Notes: generated from the letters alone by a model not told the origin. Positions 48,488 to 60,334 are shown, counted from the first letter of the stretch. The stretch: 64,000 nucleotides of DNA from Taxillus chinensis (GCA_023512835.1 CM042086.1:1219799-1283798), one strand, 5' to 3'. Translations and numbers: made by a program.

Positions 48488-50250
48488 CCGAGGAAACCGG
48501 TACGTGACTCCCCTTTTTCCCACACGGAGGGCAAAGGGGTTAGGATACGAATCAATTTAACAATTTAAACATTCACAACACACTCAAGAAAAGTAAAGTC
48601 CATCAAAGCAGTCCACAAAACAAATCAGTCTTTATTACAAAGTCCTCTTTTCCATCCATCCCCATTGGGGTTACATCAGTTCCCATAATAATAACATAAA
48701 CAATAAAGTACATAAGGTCTTCCACCTTGGGGTCCCACCTAACGCCTGTAGGTTCCTGTAAAGAAAACAACATGGTAGGAGGGGTGAGCAACCACGACTC
48801 GCTAGGGATCATGTCTCCCCAACCCATCCCATGCACCTATTATCTACATGCCTTGTGTACAAGTGTCGTGTCGTGATACAATTATTCCACCAGATATAGT
48901 TACGAGCTATAACAAAGAAACACAATTATACATGGACCGGTACATAAACACTCCCAGGGCTTCCACACCACCGGGTTTCAAGAACAATCCCGGGCTTCCA
49001 CACCACCGGGTTCCACAAAACAGTCCCGGGCTTCCACGACCACCGGGTTCCACAAAACGATCCCGGGCTTCCACACCCACCGGGTTCCACAAAACAGTCC
49101 CGGGCTTCCACAACCACCGGGTTCCACAAAACAGTCCCGGGCTTCCACGGCCACCGGGTGTACAAGCAAACACGCAAGACACATGGCCATACAGGCATAT
49201 CATCAACCACTTAGTATGCTTAGTCACACAGGAATAACATCGAACACTTAGCATGCATACATTCACCACTTCATAAACCCAGCACACACAGATACAATCT
49301 CACACATAATATGCACGACTTCACGGGCATAATTTCAAACACATAACATGCACGACCTCACAGGCATTACCTCAAACACATAACATGCACACCCTCACAA
49401 GCATTATGTCAAACACTTGGCAGGCATATTTACATATATCCAAACAACACGCCATTAAGGCCAACATTCATATAGGAGATCACACCTATATGAATTTACA
49501 TATAAATAATATAATAGGTATAACTCATATTCGCCTAGAACCCTAGGACAGAGGAGGACTTAGGAAGAACAGAATCCCTACCTTGAAAACGTCCTCCTGC
49601 TCTTGCTTCCACGCTAGACGTTGTCCTCCCCACGCAAGACGCTCCGGGGCACAGAAGCGGTCTCCTTCCTTCCCTCTCTCTCTCTCTCTCTCTCTCTCTA
49701 CGACGGCCGCAGTGGGTCAAGAGAACCCTAAACCTAAAACAGGGGGGTCTTGACCTCTTTATATAGACAACTAAAACCTCAAAACGACGTAGTTTTGATT
49801 AAATGAATCCCAAGATCAAAACGACGTAGTTTTGATTACAGACTACAACCTTTTTGCAACCACACAGGGCAAAGCACTCCTAATTTCACCATGGTCCTTT
49901 AGCAAAAGAGGATCAAAACAACAAAACAAAGGTAATGGAGGCTGCACGTGAGAAAGCATTCTCACGTGCATTCTCACGGGCACCTCCAAATGCTCTATAA
50001 TTTCACCACAAGACTTGGAACAACATCAGGAAGGCTCCCATGCAAAAATCTCACTGCACGTGAAAAGCATTCTCACGTGCATTCTCACGTGCACTCCCAA
50101 TTGGGCTCAAACTTTGCCTCTTGCTTGCTCACCAACATACCAGATGATTAAGCCAAAGTGTGTGGAAAGAAAACTCCCTGAAACCTAACAATTTCCACCT
50201 AAAAAGGCAAAACGGACTAACTCCTCACATCCAAAATACGGGTCATTACA
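48488..50250 (-). mobile_element. LTR B', reversed, end-truncated
   Basis: On the minus strand it begins TGTAATGACCCG (50250) and is related to LTR B; it stops at ..CCGGTTTCCTCGG (48488), lacking the last ~21 bp including the CA terminus. Instead of a 5-bp duplication, 58 bp of TRIM LTR (48430-48487 and 50251-50308) occur on both sides. It contains five CACGTG G-boxes (about 49944-50093), a duplicated acgtagttttga element, TATA, (CT)n (49675-49700) and six ~36-bp tandem units (48951-49165). No coding region. Confidence 0.85.
48951..49165. repeat. 36-bp tandem repeat in LTR B'
   Basis: Six units of about 36 bp built on cccgggcttccac and accgggttccac. The related LTR B has only one such unit (about 33340-33370), so this is a local expansion. 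ORFs here are artefacts of the repeat. Confidence 0.85.
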
Positions 50251-50883
50251 CATGCCGCTAGTCGAGGACTTGACGTTGAAGAAGGGATTTGGCCATCCTT
50301 ACACAAACTGGTCGGGAACTAGAGCCGTTCTCCTGATGAGCCCAATGGCAGGGCGAAACCAGTCTACGTGTGCTTCAACCCTCAAAGGCTAAACTTAGCG
50401 AACCGTGGATAGAGAAGCTAAGTGCCGCAGTGGGTTGAGAGGCGCAGGAAACCTGACCCCGTGACAACACGGTGCACGAGTACACTGAGCATATAGTATA
50501 GACTTATATGTGTTGCATGATGTGGAGTTTTAGGGTCACCTACTGAGCTTGTCGCTCACCCCTACTTGTTGTTTACCCCTTTTCAGGTGTGACCTGTAAG
50601 ACCCGCAAAATTTTTAGCTATTTAAGTTCTTCCTTAAAGAGTAATAATAATAAAATAATAATAATGTCATTGTTAACAATAGTTAGAAAGGATATTTTAG
50701 ATATTATCACGATAAAAATAAGCACCCAATATAGTCATTCAAATAGCATGTGACTAGTAAGTAGCCGTTAGAATAGTAACTGGCCGTTATGAATAGTATC
50801 CATTTGGACTTCCATAAATAGATATGAGTATGAGATTTTATTTATAAGAGAGTATAGAAGTAAGAAGAAGAATAATAAGAGTT

Positions 50884-51159
50884 ATGGCATCAAGTTCTCA
50901 AGTACCGTCATCCGAGAATAGTGTACGCGATGAAGATCGGCGAGCAATACGACTTGAAGTTACAAAGCTATGCTTTGCTATAGATGAGCTAAATGCTCAT
51001 GTCCAATGGCTGCAATATAATGCGACGAGACACAGGGAGAAGTTTGAGGTTATTCGTGCGACAACCACGACAATGTTAGCCGAAGGGTTGTGCGGCTCTC
51101 ATCGCCAAGCACAACACGTCCTACGCACATACGCTAATATAATTCAAGAAATTTTATGA
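50884..51159 (+). CDS. 91-codon ORF within LTR E, unknown
   Basis: ATG to TGA, 91 aa. It starts MASSSQVPSSENSVRDEDRR and ends HVLRTYANIIQEIL; the composition is ordinary, not low-complexity, with a charged helix-like middle (RRAIRLEVTKLCFAIDEL). No family recognised. It is 290 bp inside the LTR and is preceded by AT-rich sequence (ccataaatagata, ~70 bp before the ATG) that could act as a promoter, and followed by AT-rich DNA. It may be a domesticated LTR ORF, a captured host exon, or chance. Its status as a gene is not established. Confidence 0.35.
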   Translation: MASSSQVPSSENSVRDEDRRAIRLEVTKLCFAIDELNAHVQWLQYNATRHREKFEVIRATTTTMLAEGLCGSHRQAQHVLRTYANIIQEIL

Positions 51160-52219
51160 AGGCCATAGAATATGATATTAATGTTTATGTTTAGGATTAT
51201 AATATTTTATGCTATAATGTTATCTTACTTTATTGTTTATTGATTATGCAATTATATTATTTTATCTGCGTAAATATTAAATACGTTATAAAAAAATAAA
51301 ATAATTTCTTATATGTCATAAAATGTTTAGATGCTATATATTATGTCATTTAGTTTCTTAAACCAAATTACTATGGGTAAGTAAGTATTACAAGCCGTAA
51401 CTTTACCAAAAGTATAAAACATAGGTAAGGCCCAAAATTTTGAATGAGGCAGATTCTGGAGGTCCCATTCAAAAATTCATAACTTGAGTTATACAGATCC
51501 AATTGACATGAAACCAAAGCCCATGTGTTCATTTATGACTTAGCTAAAACGTGTAGAAATTTCAGAATTTAATATGAAGCCAATCAATTCCAGAATTTAA
51601 AATACTACACATAGGTTCAGTATGAACGGGTAAACATTTTAGTATGACTTTAAAATTCAATAACTTTTGTTATACATATTTAAAAATTATAAAATTGATA
51701 CCCATTTGTAGAGATTTGAGTTAGTAATGCAATACAATTGGCCATTTGTCAAAAACTACAAAATTAAAAACGTTATAATTGAATTAGTAGGGAGTACACC
51801 AATGTGGACTTTTGATGCCAAAGGAACCTTCTAGGTTTAAAAGTCTTAAAACATTTTTTTAATGGTAGGAGGAGATAACCATGTTTTTAATAAGAGATAA
51901 TATGAAGAAAATAAAGTATTATATATATTTTAAATAATTTAATTTAATGCCAAAGTCAAATTTGTACACTATTTTTCACACTATTACACCTACCATCCTT
52001 GCCTATATAAGGAGTGTCTTGCCTCTCCTCTTAATGCACAAATCCCTCAAGCCACACCACGAAATTCCTTCTCAAAACACTCCCTTAAGCCCTCTTAACA
52101 CCCCAAATACTCTACTCAAATCCTCTTTTGCTTTTGGTACTTACCAAGCGTCGAAGTTCTACGAAAGGTAATACTTAAGATTTTGAAATTTTGAAGTTAC
52201 TTCTTATTTATTATGTAGA

Positions 52220-52350
52220 TCTATATGGTTGGTTTTACCACCTCATATATACTATATTCATGGTTGGTTTTACCACCTTACATATGTTATTTATATGATT
52301 GGTTGTACCACCTCGTATATACATACATGGTTGGCCTTGCCACCTCATAT
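52220..52350. repeat. Four-fold tandem repeat in LTR E
   Basis: Units of about 35-50 bp, each with ggttggttttaccacct (one copy ggttggccttgccacct) separated by tatata-rich linkers. Confidence 0.75.
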
Positions 52351-54365
52351 ATATTTATATATATGTGTGTAATGATTTTAAATTATAGTATTTTATCATA
52401 GCATATATTGTCATTCTATAATTCAAGTGAAAAGATGAGAATATTAACTTATGTTTTTTATTTTTATTTTTAAGGTTCTAGATAGCGGAAGATCGTAAGG
52501 AACGACTTCCAAAATGAATTCCCCCGACAATCGCCCTTCTTCTTCTGCAACCCCAATTGTTAATGCTTCAACCTCACAGCTATCCCCATCCTTATCTCCT
52601 CCTGATCGTCCCTTTAGACCATGTCTAATATCCCCTCATGGTTAAGGTGGAAGACACGTAGGAAAAATAAGCTTATTGAACGTCTTTTTCGTTCACCCAA
52701 TACAAGAAGTAAATCTTATTCGAAAACTCTCAAAGCATATAACCTAGTTAGTGCACAACTCAAGGCTTATGATGCATGGGATCGAAATAGGATATGGAAC
52801 AGCAATACAAGTGGGAACCCAAATTAATATTCAACCCCACAAGCACGGTATGCCTATTAAAAGATATAAGTTAAAGTATGATATATATATATATATAAAA
52901 GGAGATATGTGTGATATTGAACTTTTCAAGCATTAATGCTAATTTAGTGTTTTGATATTTTTAAGGTTTAGAACGCGGAGAACGACAAGCGATTGTAAGG
53001 GTTTCTTATCCTCTTTTTCTTTTTCATTATAGTCTATATTTCGTAAGGGTTTTTCTCATCCCCTTTTTCTTTTTCATTATAGTCTATATTTCATTATTAT
53101 TGTAAGGGTTTTTTCTTTTCCTTTTCTCTCTTTTCTCTTCCTCTTTAACTTGTTTTATTTGGAATTATTATTGTAAGAGTTTTATGTTTCTTATTCTTCT
53201 ATTTTCAATTTATTGTTGAAAACATTAGTTTCTTTTTAATCTCTCTCTTGGTAATCTATGCTATTGATTGGGGTAGATAACCATTTTGATATTCGTGGTT
53301 ATCCTTGTTAACTTTGAATGTTTTATTGAAATTTTATGTGATGCCTCGTGTTATGTATGTTAAAGTTGTTATAATCTCTTATGTTTGGACAAAGTAAGTT
53401 TATGATGGGTGGTTCCAGAAAGACCTCCAATGCATTGGGTAAAGAACATCACTGGAGAGTGTCAATCCAGCTGATAATATGTTATGTTATGATACGGTAT
53501 CTGGGTGGTTAACCTAGGTCATGATGTTATGATACGATGTCTAAACATAATCTTCCATATTATGATTTCCTTGTGAAATGTTGATCATGTATGATGTGCA
53601 AATATTATATGGTATTTCCTATGTTCGATATCTTCATGTTTTCCTTACCCACTTATGTTTACCCTTACTGGGCTATTTGAGCTCCCCCTTTTTTTTATGA
53701 TTTCTTTTCCAACCCCAGGTGATTAAGGGATGGAGAAACTAGGATAAAGAGTCGAGAAGTGCTTGGAAATAAAGTTGTGTGAAATTTTAAAGATTTATTA
53801 AGTTGTTTGTTCGTATGCTTTGTTATGTAATAATGGGTTATGGATACTTAGTCTCTAAACCCCTAAACCTTAAAGATCTTGGATTGAAATTTGTAATAAT
53901 GAATGGTTTGTTTGATTAAATAAGTAATAGTTTGAAATTGATATAAAATTTGTATATTTAATTTCCGCTAACGCACCCAGTTTGGAGGTTCAAATTTGGG
54001 GGCGTTACATGACCCGAGACTAGTGGAGGACTTTCTTCCAGGAGGACGCCCACTACCCTGATGTATGATACAGTTATATTCTGTATTATTTTATGTGATA
54101 TCCCGGACATGGGTCCGTGGACAGTTGTATTTGCATACTGTATGATGTGATGTCTGTATGACTGTTTGACTCATTGTATGCATGATGATATATGAAAAAG
54201 TACAGGATTACCCTTGATGTATGACTGTACAGGGTTGCATGTTTGAGACAGCACCCGCGGTGTAGTCTCCATTGGTGCTAGTCACCAACCCCTTGACCTA
54301 TTGGGTGCGGGCAAGGGGAAGTCATGTACCCGGTTCCGGGTTCCCTGGAATTCGGGGGCGTGACA

Positions 54366-55460
54366 GTCATTTCTTCACATGCGTTGTAGTGCTCATATTT
54401 TGAACTTAGTGGTGAATGATGGTTTAGATGTGATTAAAGATGGCATTGTGAAAATTCATGATAGTGTGGCATATTGGACAACAACACCTAAAAAGCAAGA
54501 AAATTTTGAAGAAACATGTCGGCAATTGCACATAAATATTGAAAAGAAATTGGGGCTTGATTGTTTGACACGGTGGAACTCCACATGTTTGATGCTTCAA
54601 ACTGCCATAGTATATAAAAATATTTTCTTTCGCTTGAAACAACGTGAGTCTCAGTATAAATGTTGTCCAAGTAAAGAAGAATTGGAGTTTGCTAATGTCA
54701 TTTGTGGGAGATTGAAAATATTTTTTGATGTGACAAAAGTGTTCTATGGAACTAAATACCCCACAGATAATCTCTATTTTCCAAAAATTTATGAGATTAG
54801 ATTGACATTTTCCAAATGGTTATCTTCATATGGGGTTGTTCAATCAATGATATCAAATATGATTCAGAAATTTGATAAGTATTCGACAGTAACTCATGGA
54901 ATTTTGGGAGTTACTGCTATGTTGGATCCAAGATATAAAATGAACTTAATTGAGTATTACTTCTCAAAACTTTATGAAAAGGATTGTTGTGATGAGATTG
55001 AGAAGGTGCGCTCTTTATGTTATGATTTACTTGATGAGTATCAACGCATATTAAATAAAGATCAAGCTATTTTATCTTCTTCAAAGTCACAATCTATTGA
55101 TTCTACCAATAGGATAATCTTTCAGATTATGATTTGTTTGTTAATATGAAAAGAACCACCAATTGTGTGCATGTAAAGTCAGAGTTGGATCATTATTTGG
55201 ATGAAGATGTTTTGATAATAACAACTGATTTTGATATATTGGGTTGGTGGAAATGAAGTGGACTCAAATATCTAACCTTGCAAGCAATTGCTAGGGATAT
55301 TTTAGCTATTCCTGTACCCATTGTATCTTTCGAGTCTGCCTTCAGCACTAGTGGTAGGTTGGTGAGTCCACATCGAAGTACATTACATCCAAATACATTA
55401 GAGGCATTGATGTGTGTTCGAAATTGGTTGTGGGCAGCTGAGTTCAAAGGTGAAATATAA
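54366..55460 (+). pseudogene. hAT transposase, downstream part
   Basis: Continues from 29585. HMRCSAHILNLVVNDGLDVI is the conserved CxxH-type block of hAT transposases. Then LDCLTRWNSTCLMLQTAI, the LDPRYK block (TAMLDPRYKMNLIEYYF) and, after a frameshift near 55108 and a stop at about 55255, the dimerisation domain ILAIPVPIVSFESAFSTSGR..LVSPHRSTLHPNTLEALMC. Final residues RNWLWAAEF. Decayed but nearly full C-terminal two-thirds; the RICESLEEPER/DAYSLEEPER group fits best. The split makes it a dated target for the insertion of the chromovirus. Confidence 0.9.
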
Positions 55461-56339
55461 TTTTTTTTTATATTTTTCATTCATGTAATTCTCAAATTGA
55501 TTTTGTTTTTATTTATATTATTTTATTTTTAGATATTTTGTCAATGAAAACATATGGATATACAACAATATATGATGATGCGGATATGAATATTGATGAA
55601 TCATGTATTAATGTGGTAAGTAATATGTACTATTATGTATTAATATATACACTCAAATATGTTTTTTTAAACTTCAAAATTAATGTTTCAATCTGTTATT
55701 TATTCATTCATTAATTTTGTAGGACTGAAGTCATCATTATGTGATAACTTCTTGCAAGGTTGAAATTGCTTGCAAAGTATGCAAAGTGTGTATTCCTGTA
55801 TTTTGTTTTATTCTTGGGTCATGGGTGTTACATTCAGTTTTTTTTAATGTTTGTGTCTATGCTGTTTTCAACTTAGATAATATTATCATGTTTGGCTTTT
55901 GCAGAATTCTTATCCATGGACTTCTCAGTTAGTTATTTTTCACACTGATGCCAATGTTGTATTTTATTTGTTGGGCACGTTGATGCCAAATTGCCAATGT
56001 TGTGTTTTATTTTTTTTTCAATTCATTTTGGGCTGATCAGGCACGCTGACGCTAGTGTTGTATTTTATATCTTTTAAGTTAATTTTGGATTTGTTGTCAA
56101 TGTTGTGTTAATTCTGAATTTATTAAATTATGGATTCATTGGCAATGCTAATGTCAATGTTGTGTTAATTCTGGATTGATTAAATTATGGATTTGTTGGC
56201 AATCTAGAATTCTGGATTGATTTAATTCTACATTGACATGCTAATGCCAATGTTATGTTTGATTTCTTGTAATTTAATTCCGATCGCTGGATTACTATGA
56301 TGTTTTATTTTTTTTTTTTGATTAAATTCAAGATTGATT
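55461..56339. other. AT-rich tail of the hAT region with degenerate repeats
   Basis: Between about 55940 and 56270 gccaatgttgtgtt and attctggattgatt recur irregularly. No coding signal. Confidence 0.4.
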
Positions 56340-56605
56340 AAATTCTAGGATGGGTGTGTTAGCCTTCTATTTACTTTTGGGCGGGGCGGGGTGGGGTAGA
56401 AAAGAAAATTAAATGCTTGTCGGGGTGGGGCGGGGAGGGGCAGGGCGGGGACAGAGACTTATATTCCCCGATGAGGTGGGGATGGGGCAAGTAATTTCAT
56501 CCCCGTCGGGGTACGGGTGGGGATAGGGCATGTAATTCTTAATGGGGATGGGGATGGAGGTAATGTAATACCTGCCCCGCCCCGCCCCATTGCCGTTTCT
56601 ATTCC
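56340..56605. mobile_element. hAT-type subterminal/terminal region
   Basis: Dense cggggtggggcggggagg type repeats ending in an inverted-end-like ccgccccattgccgtttc. Such regions are typical of hAT ends. It interrupts the gypsy integrase scrap at 56606. It could be the right end of the hAT element at 29390/54366 or belong to another. Confidence 0.5.
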
Positions 56606-56800
56606 CAACTCTCTTAAGAACTTTGAAAGGCCCCTCATAGCAGCGCACCAAACCTTTATGTAATTGTATAAGTGCTTTGGTTTGACGCGGAAAGAGTTTG
56701 AGCATCACCATATCCCCTTCCTGAAATTCCAAGGGTCTCCTTTGTTGATCCCCCCACTTTTTTATCTTCTTTGCCAACCTTGAGGCACTTTTCCTAAAAA
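56606..56800 (-). pseudogene. Gypsy integrase C-terminal fragment
   Basis: Minus-strand MAKKIKKWGDQQRRPLEFQE, GDMVMLKLFPRQTKALIQLH and KGLVRCYEGPFKVLKRVG match the integrase C-terminal segment of plant Ty3/gypsy elements (GD.V..KL.P.Q...L....LVR.YEGPF..L..VG). It is cut off by the hAT-type terminus at 56605 and adjoins LTR D, to which it does not belong. It is a scrap from a third element. Confidence 0.8.
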
Positions 56801-59800
56801 TTTCTATGTTTTTATTTAGCTAAGTTCTTTGTCAAAGTTATGGTTAAATTCATTTACCCTAAATTTCTAAAGGAAATCCTAAATGTTTTTTTTAAAATTT
56901 TTGTTGTGGTTATAAAAGGGCACACTTATCCATTTTTGGTTATTTCCTTTTAACTAAACCTTTTGGTTATTTTTTATTTTTATTTTTATTTTTTTTGATT
57001 TACTTTTGGTATTAAAAAAAACATACTTGATAAATCTAAAAAAAACTATATTTATCATCATCCTTTTATTTATTTATGTTATCTTTCAATAATAATAATA
57101 GCTTTTTCTTAAAAACGTTTTTTTTTTATTTTATTTTTATTTATTTTTTGTATTTTTGTTATATTTTTTGTATTAGAAAACATACCCAAAAGATACCTAA
57201 AAACATACCCAAAATATTTTATAATACTCTTCCTTTTTGTTCCATTTTGTTTTGTTTTGTTTGTTTTTTTTTGTTTGGAAAACATACCTAAAACATCAAG
57301 AAAAAATATTTGTACTATATTATATTTATGTGAATTAAAAAAAAAACATTTTTTTAAATCTTTGGTTTTTTTTGTTTTTTGGAAAACTAACATAATAACA
57401 CCAAAAAATATTTATATCACTAGATTCTATTTACGTGAATTAAAAAACATTTTTATATCTTTTTTTTTTGGAAAACTAACATAATAACACCAAAAAATAT
57501 TTATATCACTATATTCTATTTATGTAAATTTAAAAAAAAATGTTTTTACATCTTTTGCTTTTTTTTTTATATTGTAAAACATACCTAATAAAACAAAAAA
57601 TCTTTATATCACTATAAAAAATGATTTTTTTACATCTTTTTTTTTGGAATATATGCCTAATAAAACCATATATTTTTTGTATTGATTTGAGTAAAAAAAC
57701 GTTTTTTTTACATTTTTTACCACAACAATAAAAACATGCAACATAGCAAAGAAATAAAAATAACTAAATCCAAAAATTAAACTATTGTGTGGTGTGTGTA
57801 CTGGAATACTAAATACAATATCTTCTTTTTTTTGTTTTTTTTATTTTTGCTTTTTACATATTACAATTACATACAACAAAATAAACAAACAAAATAAAAA
57901 AATACAACAAGAAAGGGAAAAAATACAAAGAAATAAAAATAATGTTACAACGCCTGAACAAAAAAAAAAGAAACAAAAAACAGATAACAAAAACAAAATT
58001 TAGCAATATAGCACAAAATAAACAATAATAAAAGGGTAGGGGAACCGACTTTATCGATCTTGACAGCGGCACCATGTCCGAGCTATCCTGTTGGCGTCGG
58101 TAGTGTTGAAAGAACCTCCGAGTCCGGTGGAAAATTGTGAACTCGCCTTGTGCAACACGCCGGAGTTTGGTCAGAATTTAAAATCGATGCCGAAATTTGG
58201 GAGGGATTGGAGATGATTGAGTTTGTGGCTTGAAAGGAAGGGAGATATGTAATGATTTTTTTGTTTTTTTGGTTTGAAGATTGAAAAGTGAGAGAGAGGA
58301 TGATTTGAAGAATTTTCATAGGATTTTTTGGGATGAAATTGGGGTTTTTGATTTGGTTTTTGGAAAGGGAAATGAAGAGAAAGGAAGAGAGAAAATGGGT
58401 TTTTTTTGGGGGGGGGGGGGGGGGGGGGGGGAATCGTTGGATTTTGGAGTGGAAAATGGGATTTTTTTGATATGGTTTTTGAGAAGGAAAGTGAAGAGAA
58501 AGGAAGAGAAAAATGGGATTTTTTGGAGTGGAAAAATGTTTTTTTTTTGAAAAATTAATGAGAGTGATAAAATGAGTGTAATGGGATGTGTGCCTATGTG
58601 TAATGAGCGTGAATGTGTGTATATTGGAATGTGGGAATCTTTTGGAACTGAAGCCTTTTTGGAAGAGAATGGTCTTTTGGTGGCGTGGGAAGCTGTAATG
58701 AGTTTTTTTTTGGGGCAATTGAAAGAAGTGAGAGAATGTGAAAAGAGAGGGGCTTTTAAAATAATACTCATATGCATGTAAGAGAGGGTGGGTAGTGTTT
58801 AATGCTTTGATTGATTTATTTTATTGGAGAAATCGTGAGAGAGAGAGAGAGAGAGTGGATGATTGGAGAGAGAGAGTGTGTGTGTGATGATGAGAGAAGG
58901 TGTGTGGAGAGATGTGAGGATTTGATTTATTTTTTTTTTGGGTTATGGGGAGGAGAGCTCGTAGGAGAGAGTTAATGTGGAAAAAGAGAGTTTTTTTATT
59001 TTGGGAAGTGAGAGTCCGCCCAAAAAAAAACAGAATGTGAGTGCTTTTTTTTGTTTTTTTTTTTGCTTGGAATTAATAGGAGAGTTTATGAAGAGAGAGA
59101 ACACGTTGGGAGGGAGAAGGTTGGTGGAATGACATTAAATGTCTGTCATGTTGTCTGTCCTTTTTTTGTAGTTTTTCAAATTAATGTGGCCAACACTTGC
59201 TGGCCATGTTCTTGCTGTTTTTTTAATTCGATTTTTTTGTTAGTTGTGTCAGAATGTGTCAAACGGGTATTGTTCACGGGTATTGTTAGTTGTGTCAGAA
59301 TGTGTCAAACGGGTATTGTTCTTACCCGAAAAACTATTCACTCGCATGTCATTTTTTTAAAGAAATTTATTACATTTTGTAGATAATGTCTAATCACTCT
59401 TTTTTTATTTTTTTAATTATTATTATTATTTGAAAAGATTTTTTTGTCTTTTTGTTTTATTCTGTTGTTGGTGTTTTTTTTTGGGTCGTGAACAGTACAC
59501 GGGTACTGCTCACGCATGTGATTTATCTTATTTATTTTATTTTTTAGAATCTGTAAGATTTTTTCTTATTAATTTATTTTTTATAATAATATAATAATAA
59601 AAAGTTTCAAAATAAAAATAAATAAATAAAATAAAATAAAATTTAAAAATAAAAAGTACCGCGGTGAACAGTACCCTTTTTGTGTTTTTTTTTTTAAAAA
59701 GATTGCCAAACTGTCGACAGATACTGTCTATGAACAGTACCCAATTTTTTTTTAAAAAAATATTTTATTATTATTATTATTCTTAAATATAGGCAATATA

Positions 59801-60156
59801 TATATATATATCAAAATTCTCACAATGACGAGAGGATCATGATGGTGAGGTTCGTGACCTGATTAGGAGTGATGTTTTGAAAGTCAATTATCATTTGAAC
59901 GTTATTAGTGGTCCGAACGCTGTTTTGACCATAACTTCGTCATTTGACCTCAGAATTGAGCGTGGTCGGAAGCGTTGATTCTCAAATTTGATTTTCTATC
60001 ACCTGTGACTATCTCCCCCCCTATCTTAATGGTTACGCCTCTTTATTATTATATTTATATATTTTTTTTATTTTTTTATTTTTTTTTATACAAAGTCAAT
60101 GACAAATATGGAATAATGAATATATATGTCCAGCCCGGACAGAATGGGGTCCAACA
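56801..60156 (-). repeat. 3' LTR D of the Tat/Ogre-like element, truncated
   Basis: On the minus strand begins TGTTGGACCCCATTCTG at 60156 right after the polypurine tract and aligns with LTR C, e.g. the ttaggat..ctttagaaattta block at 56860-56885. It stops near 56801; the end corresponding to C's ..GATGACA is missing. It contains a G24 run (58408-58431), a 46-bp duplication near 59240-59325 (tgtgtcagaatgtgtcaaac core) and (GA)n patches near 58840. Confidence 0.85.
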
Positions 60157-60170
60157 GCTGCCCCCTCTTT
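60157..60170 (-). other. Polypurine tract of the Tat/Ogre-like element
   Basis: Minus-strand aaagagggggcagc directly before the LTR start. Confidence 0.85.
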
Positions 60171-60334
60171 GTGCATTGTTTGTATACAAATAGTGTACAC
60201 ATATAAAAGGGAATCATTTTGGAGGGGTTGGAGTACTTACCTGACTACCTAACGCTGGAGTAGAAAGAGTGTAAGATGTTGTGGGTTTGTCTCCAAAAAT
60301 GAAAAGGAGCTTCTCAGGCCGATGGAATATGAAC

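Larger units (their letters stand above)
47440..50466 (+). mobile_element. Second TRIM-like element, split by LTR B'
   Basis: LTR1 47440-47852, PBS tggtatcagagcc at 47855, interior to 48247, LTR2 48248-48487 continuing after the reverse LTR at 50251-50466. Same family as 35954-37984 (TGTCACGACCCG..CCCCGTGACA). Flanked by acac on both sides (47436-47439, 50467-50470). LTR2 lacks about 17 bp near 48420. Single element with two LTRs, unlike the three-LTR array. Confidence 0.88.
50595..54009 (+). mobile_element. Solo LTR E, 3415 bp, with an embedded ORF
   Basis: TGTAAGACCCGC..GGGGGCGTTACA, flanked by tgacc (50590-50594, 54010-54014). No PBS or pol inside. A TATA-like sequence (cctatataagg, about 52003) lies in the middle. 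It carries the 91-codon ORF at 50884-51159 and a four-fold ggttggttttaccacct tandem (about 52220-52350). Unusually long for a solo LTR; an undetected nested insertion is possible. Confidence 0.85.
29586..54365 (+). mobile_element. Nested Tekay/Del-like chromovirus (family A), whole structure
   Basis: Begins TGTAAAGACTCG at 29586 and ends GGGGGCGTGACA at 54365, flanked by perfect gtcat duplications (29581-29585, 54366-54370). Order: 5' LTR, PBS, gag remnant, an LTR-only copy, pol remnant, PPT, 3' LTR. Its apparent 24.8 kb is mostly later insertions: solo LTR B, LTR copy A2 with a TRIM-like array, solo LTR C, a second TRIM-like element with a reverse LTR inside, and solo LTR E. Integrase ends in a chromodomain, placing it among chromoviruses; Tekay/Del is suggested by LTR length (about 2.4 kb) and motif style. 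Confidence 0.92.
42619..54365 (+). repeat. 3' LTR (A4), split by three insertions
   Basis: Pieces 42619-43648, 46499-47439, 50467-50594 and 54010-54365 align in order to A1. The intervening blocks are solo LTR C, the TRIM-like composite, and solo LTR E. Removing them leaves about 2.4 kb, the length of A1. Confidence 0.9.

Noticed and set aside
48907..49287. Overlapping ORFs with Trp/Gly/Pro-rich repeats on the minus strand; superficially CRISPR-like periodicity
   Set aside because: Head-to-tail 36-bp tandem units without spacers in a plant LTR; repeat length a multiple of 3 keeps frames open by chance.
29111..56605. Pairing 29111 and 56605 as the two ends of one hAT element
   Set aside because: Their inverted ends match only about 9 of 15 bases and no 8-bp duplication was found; kept as separate possible termini.
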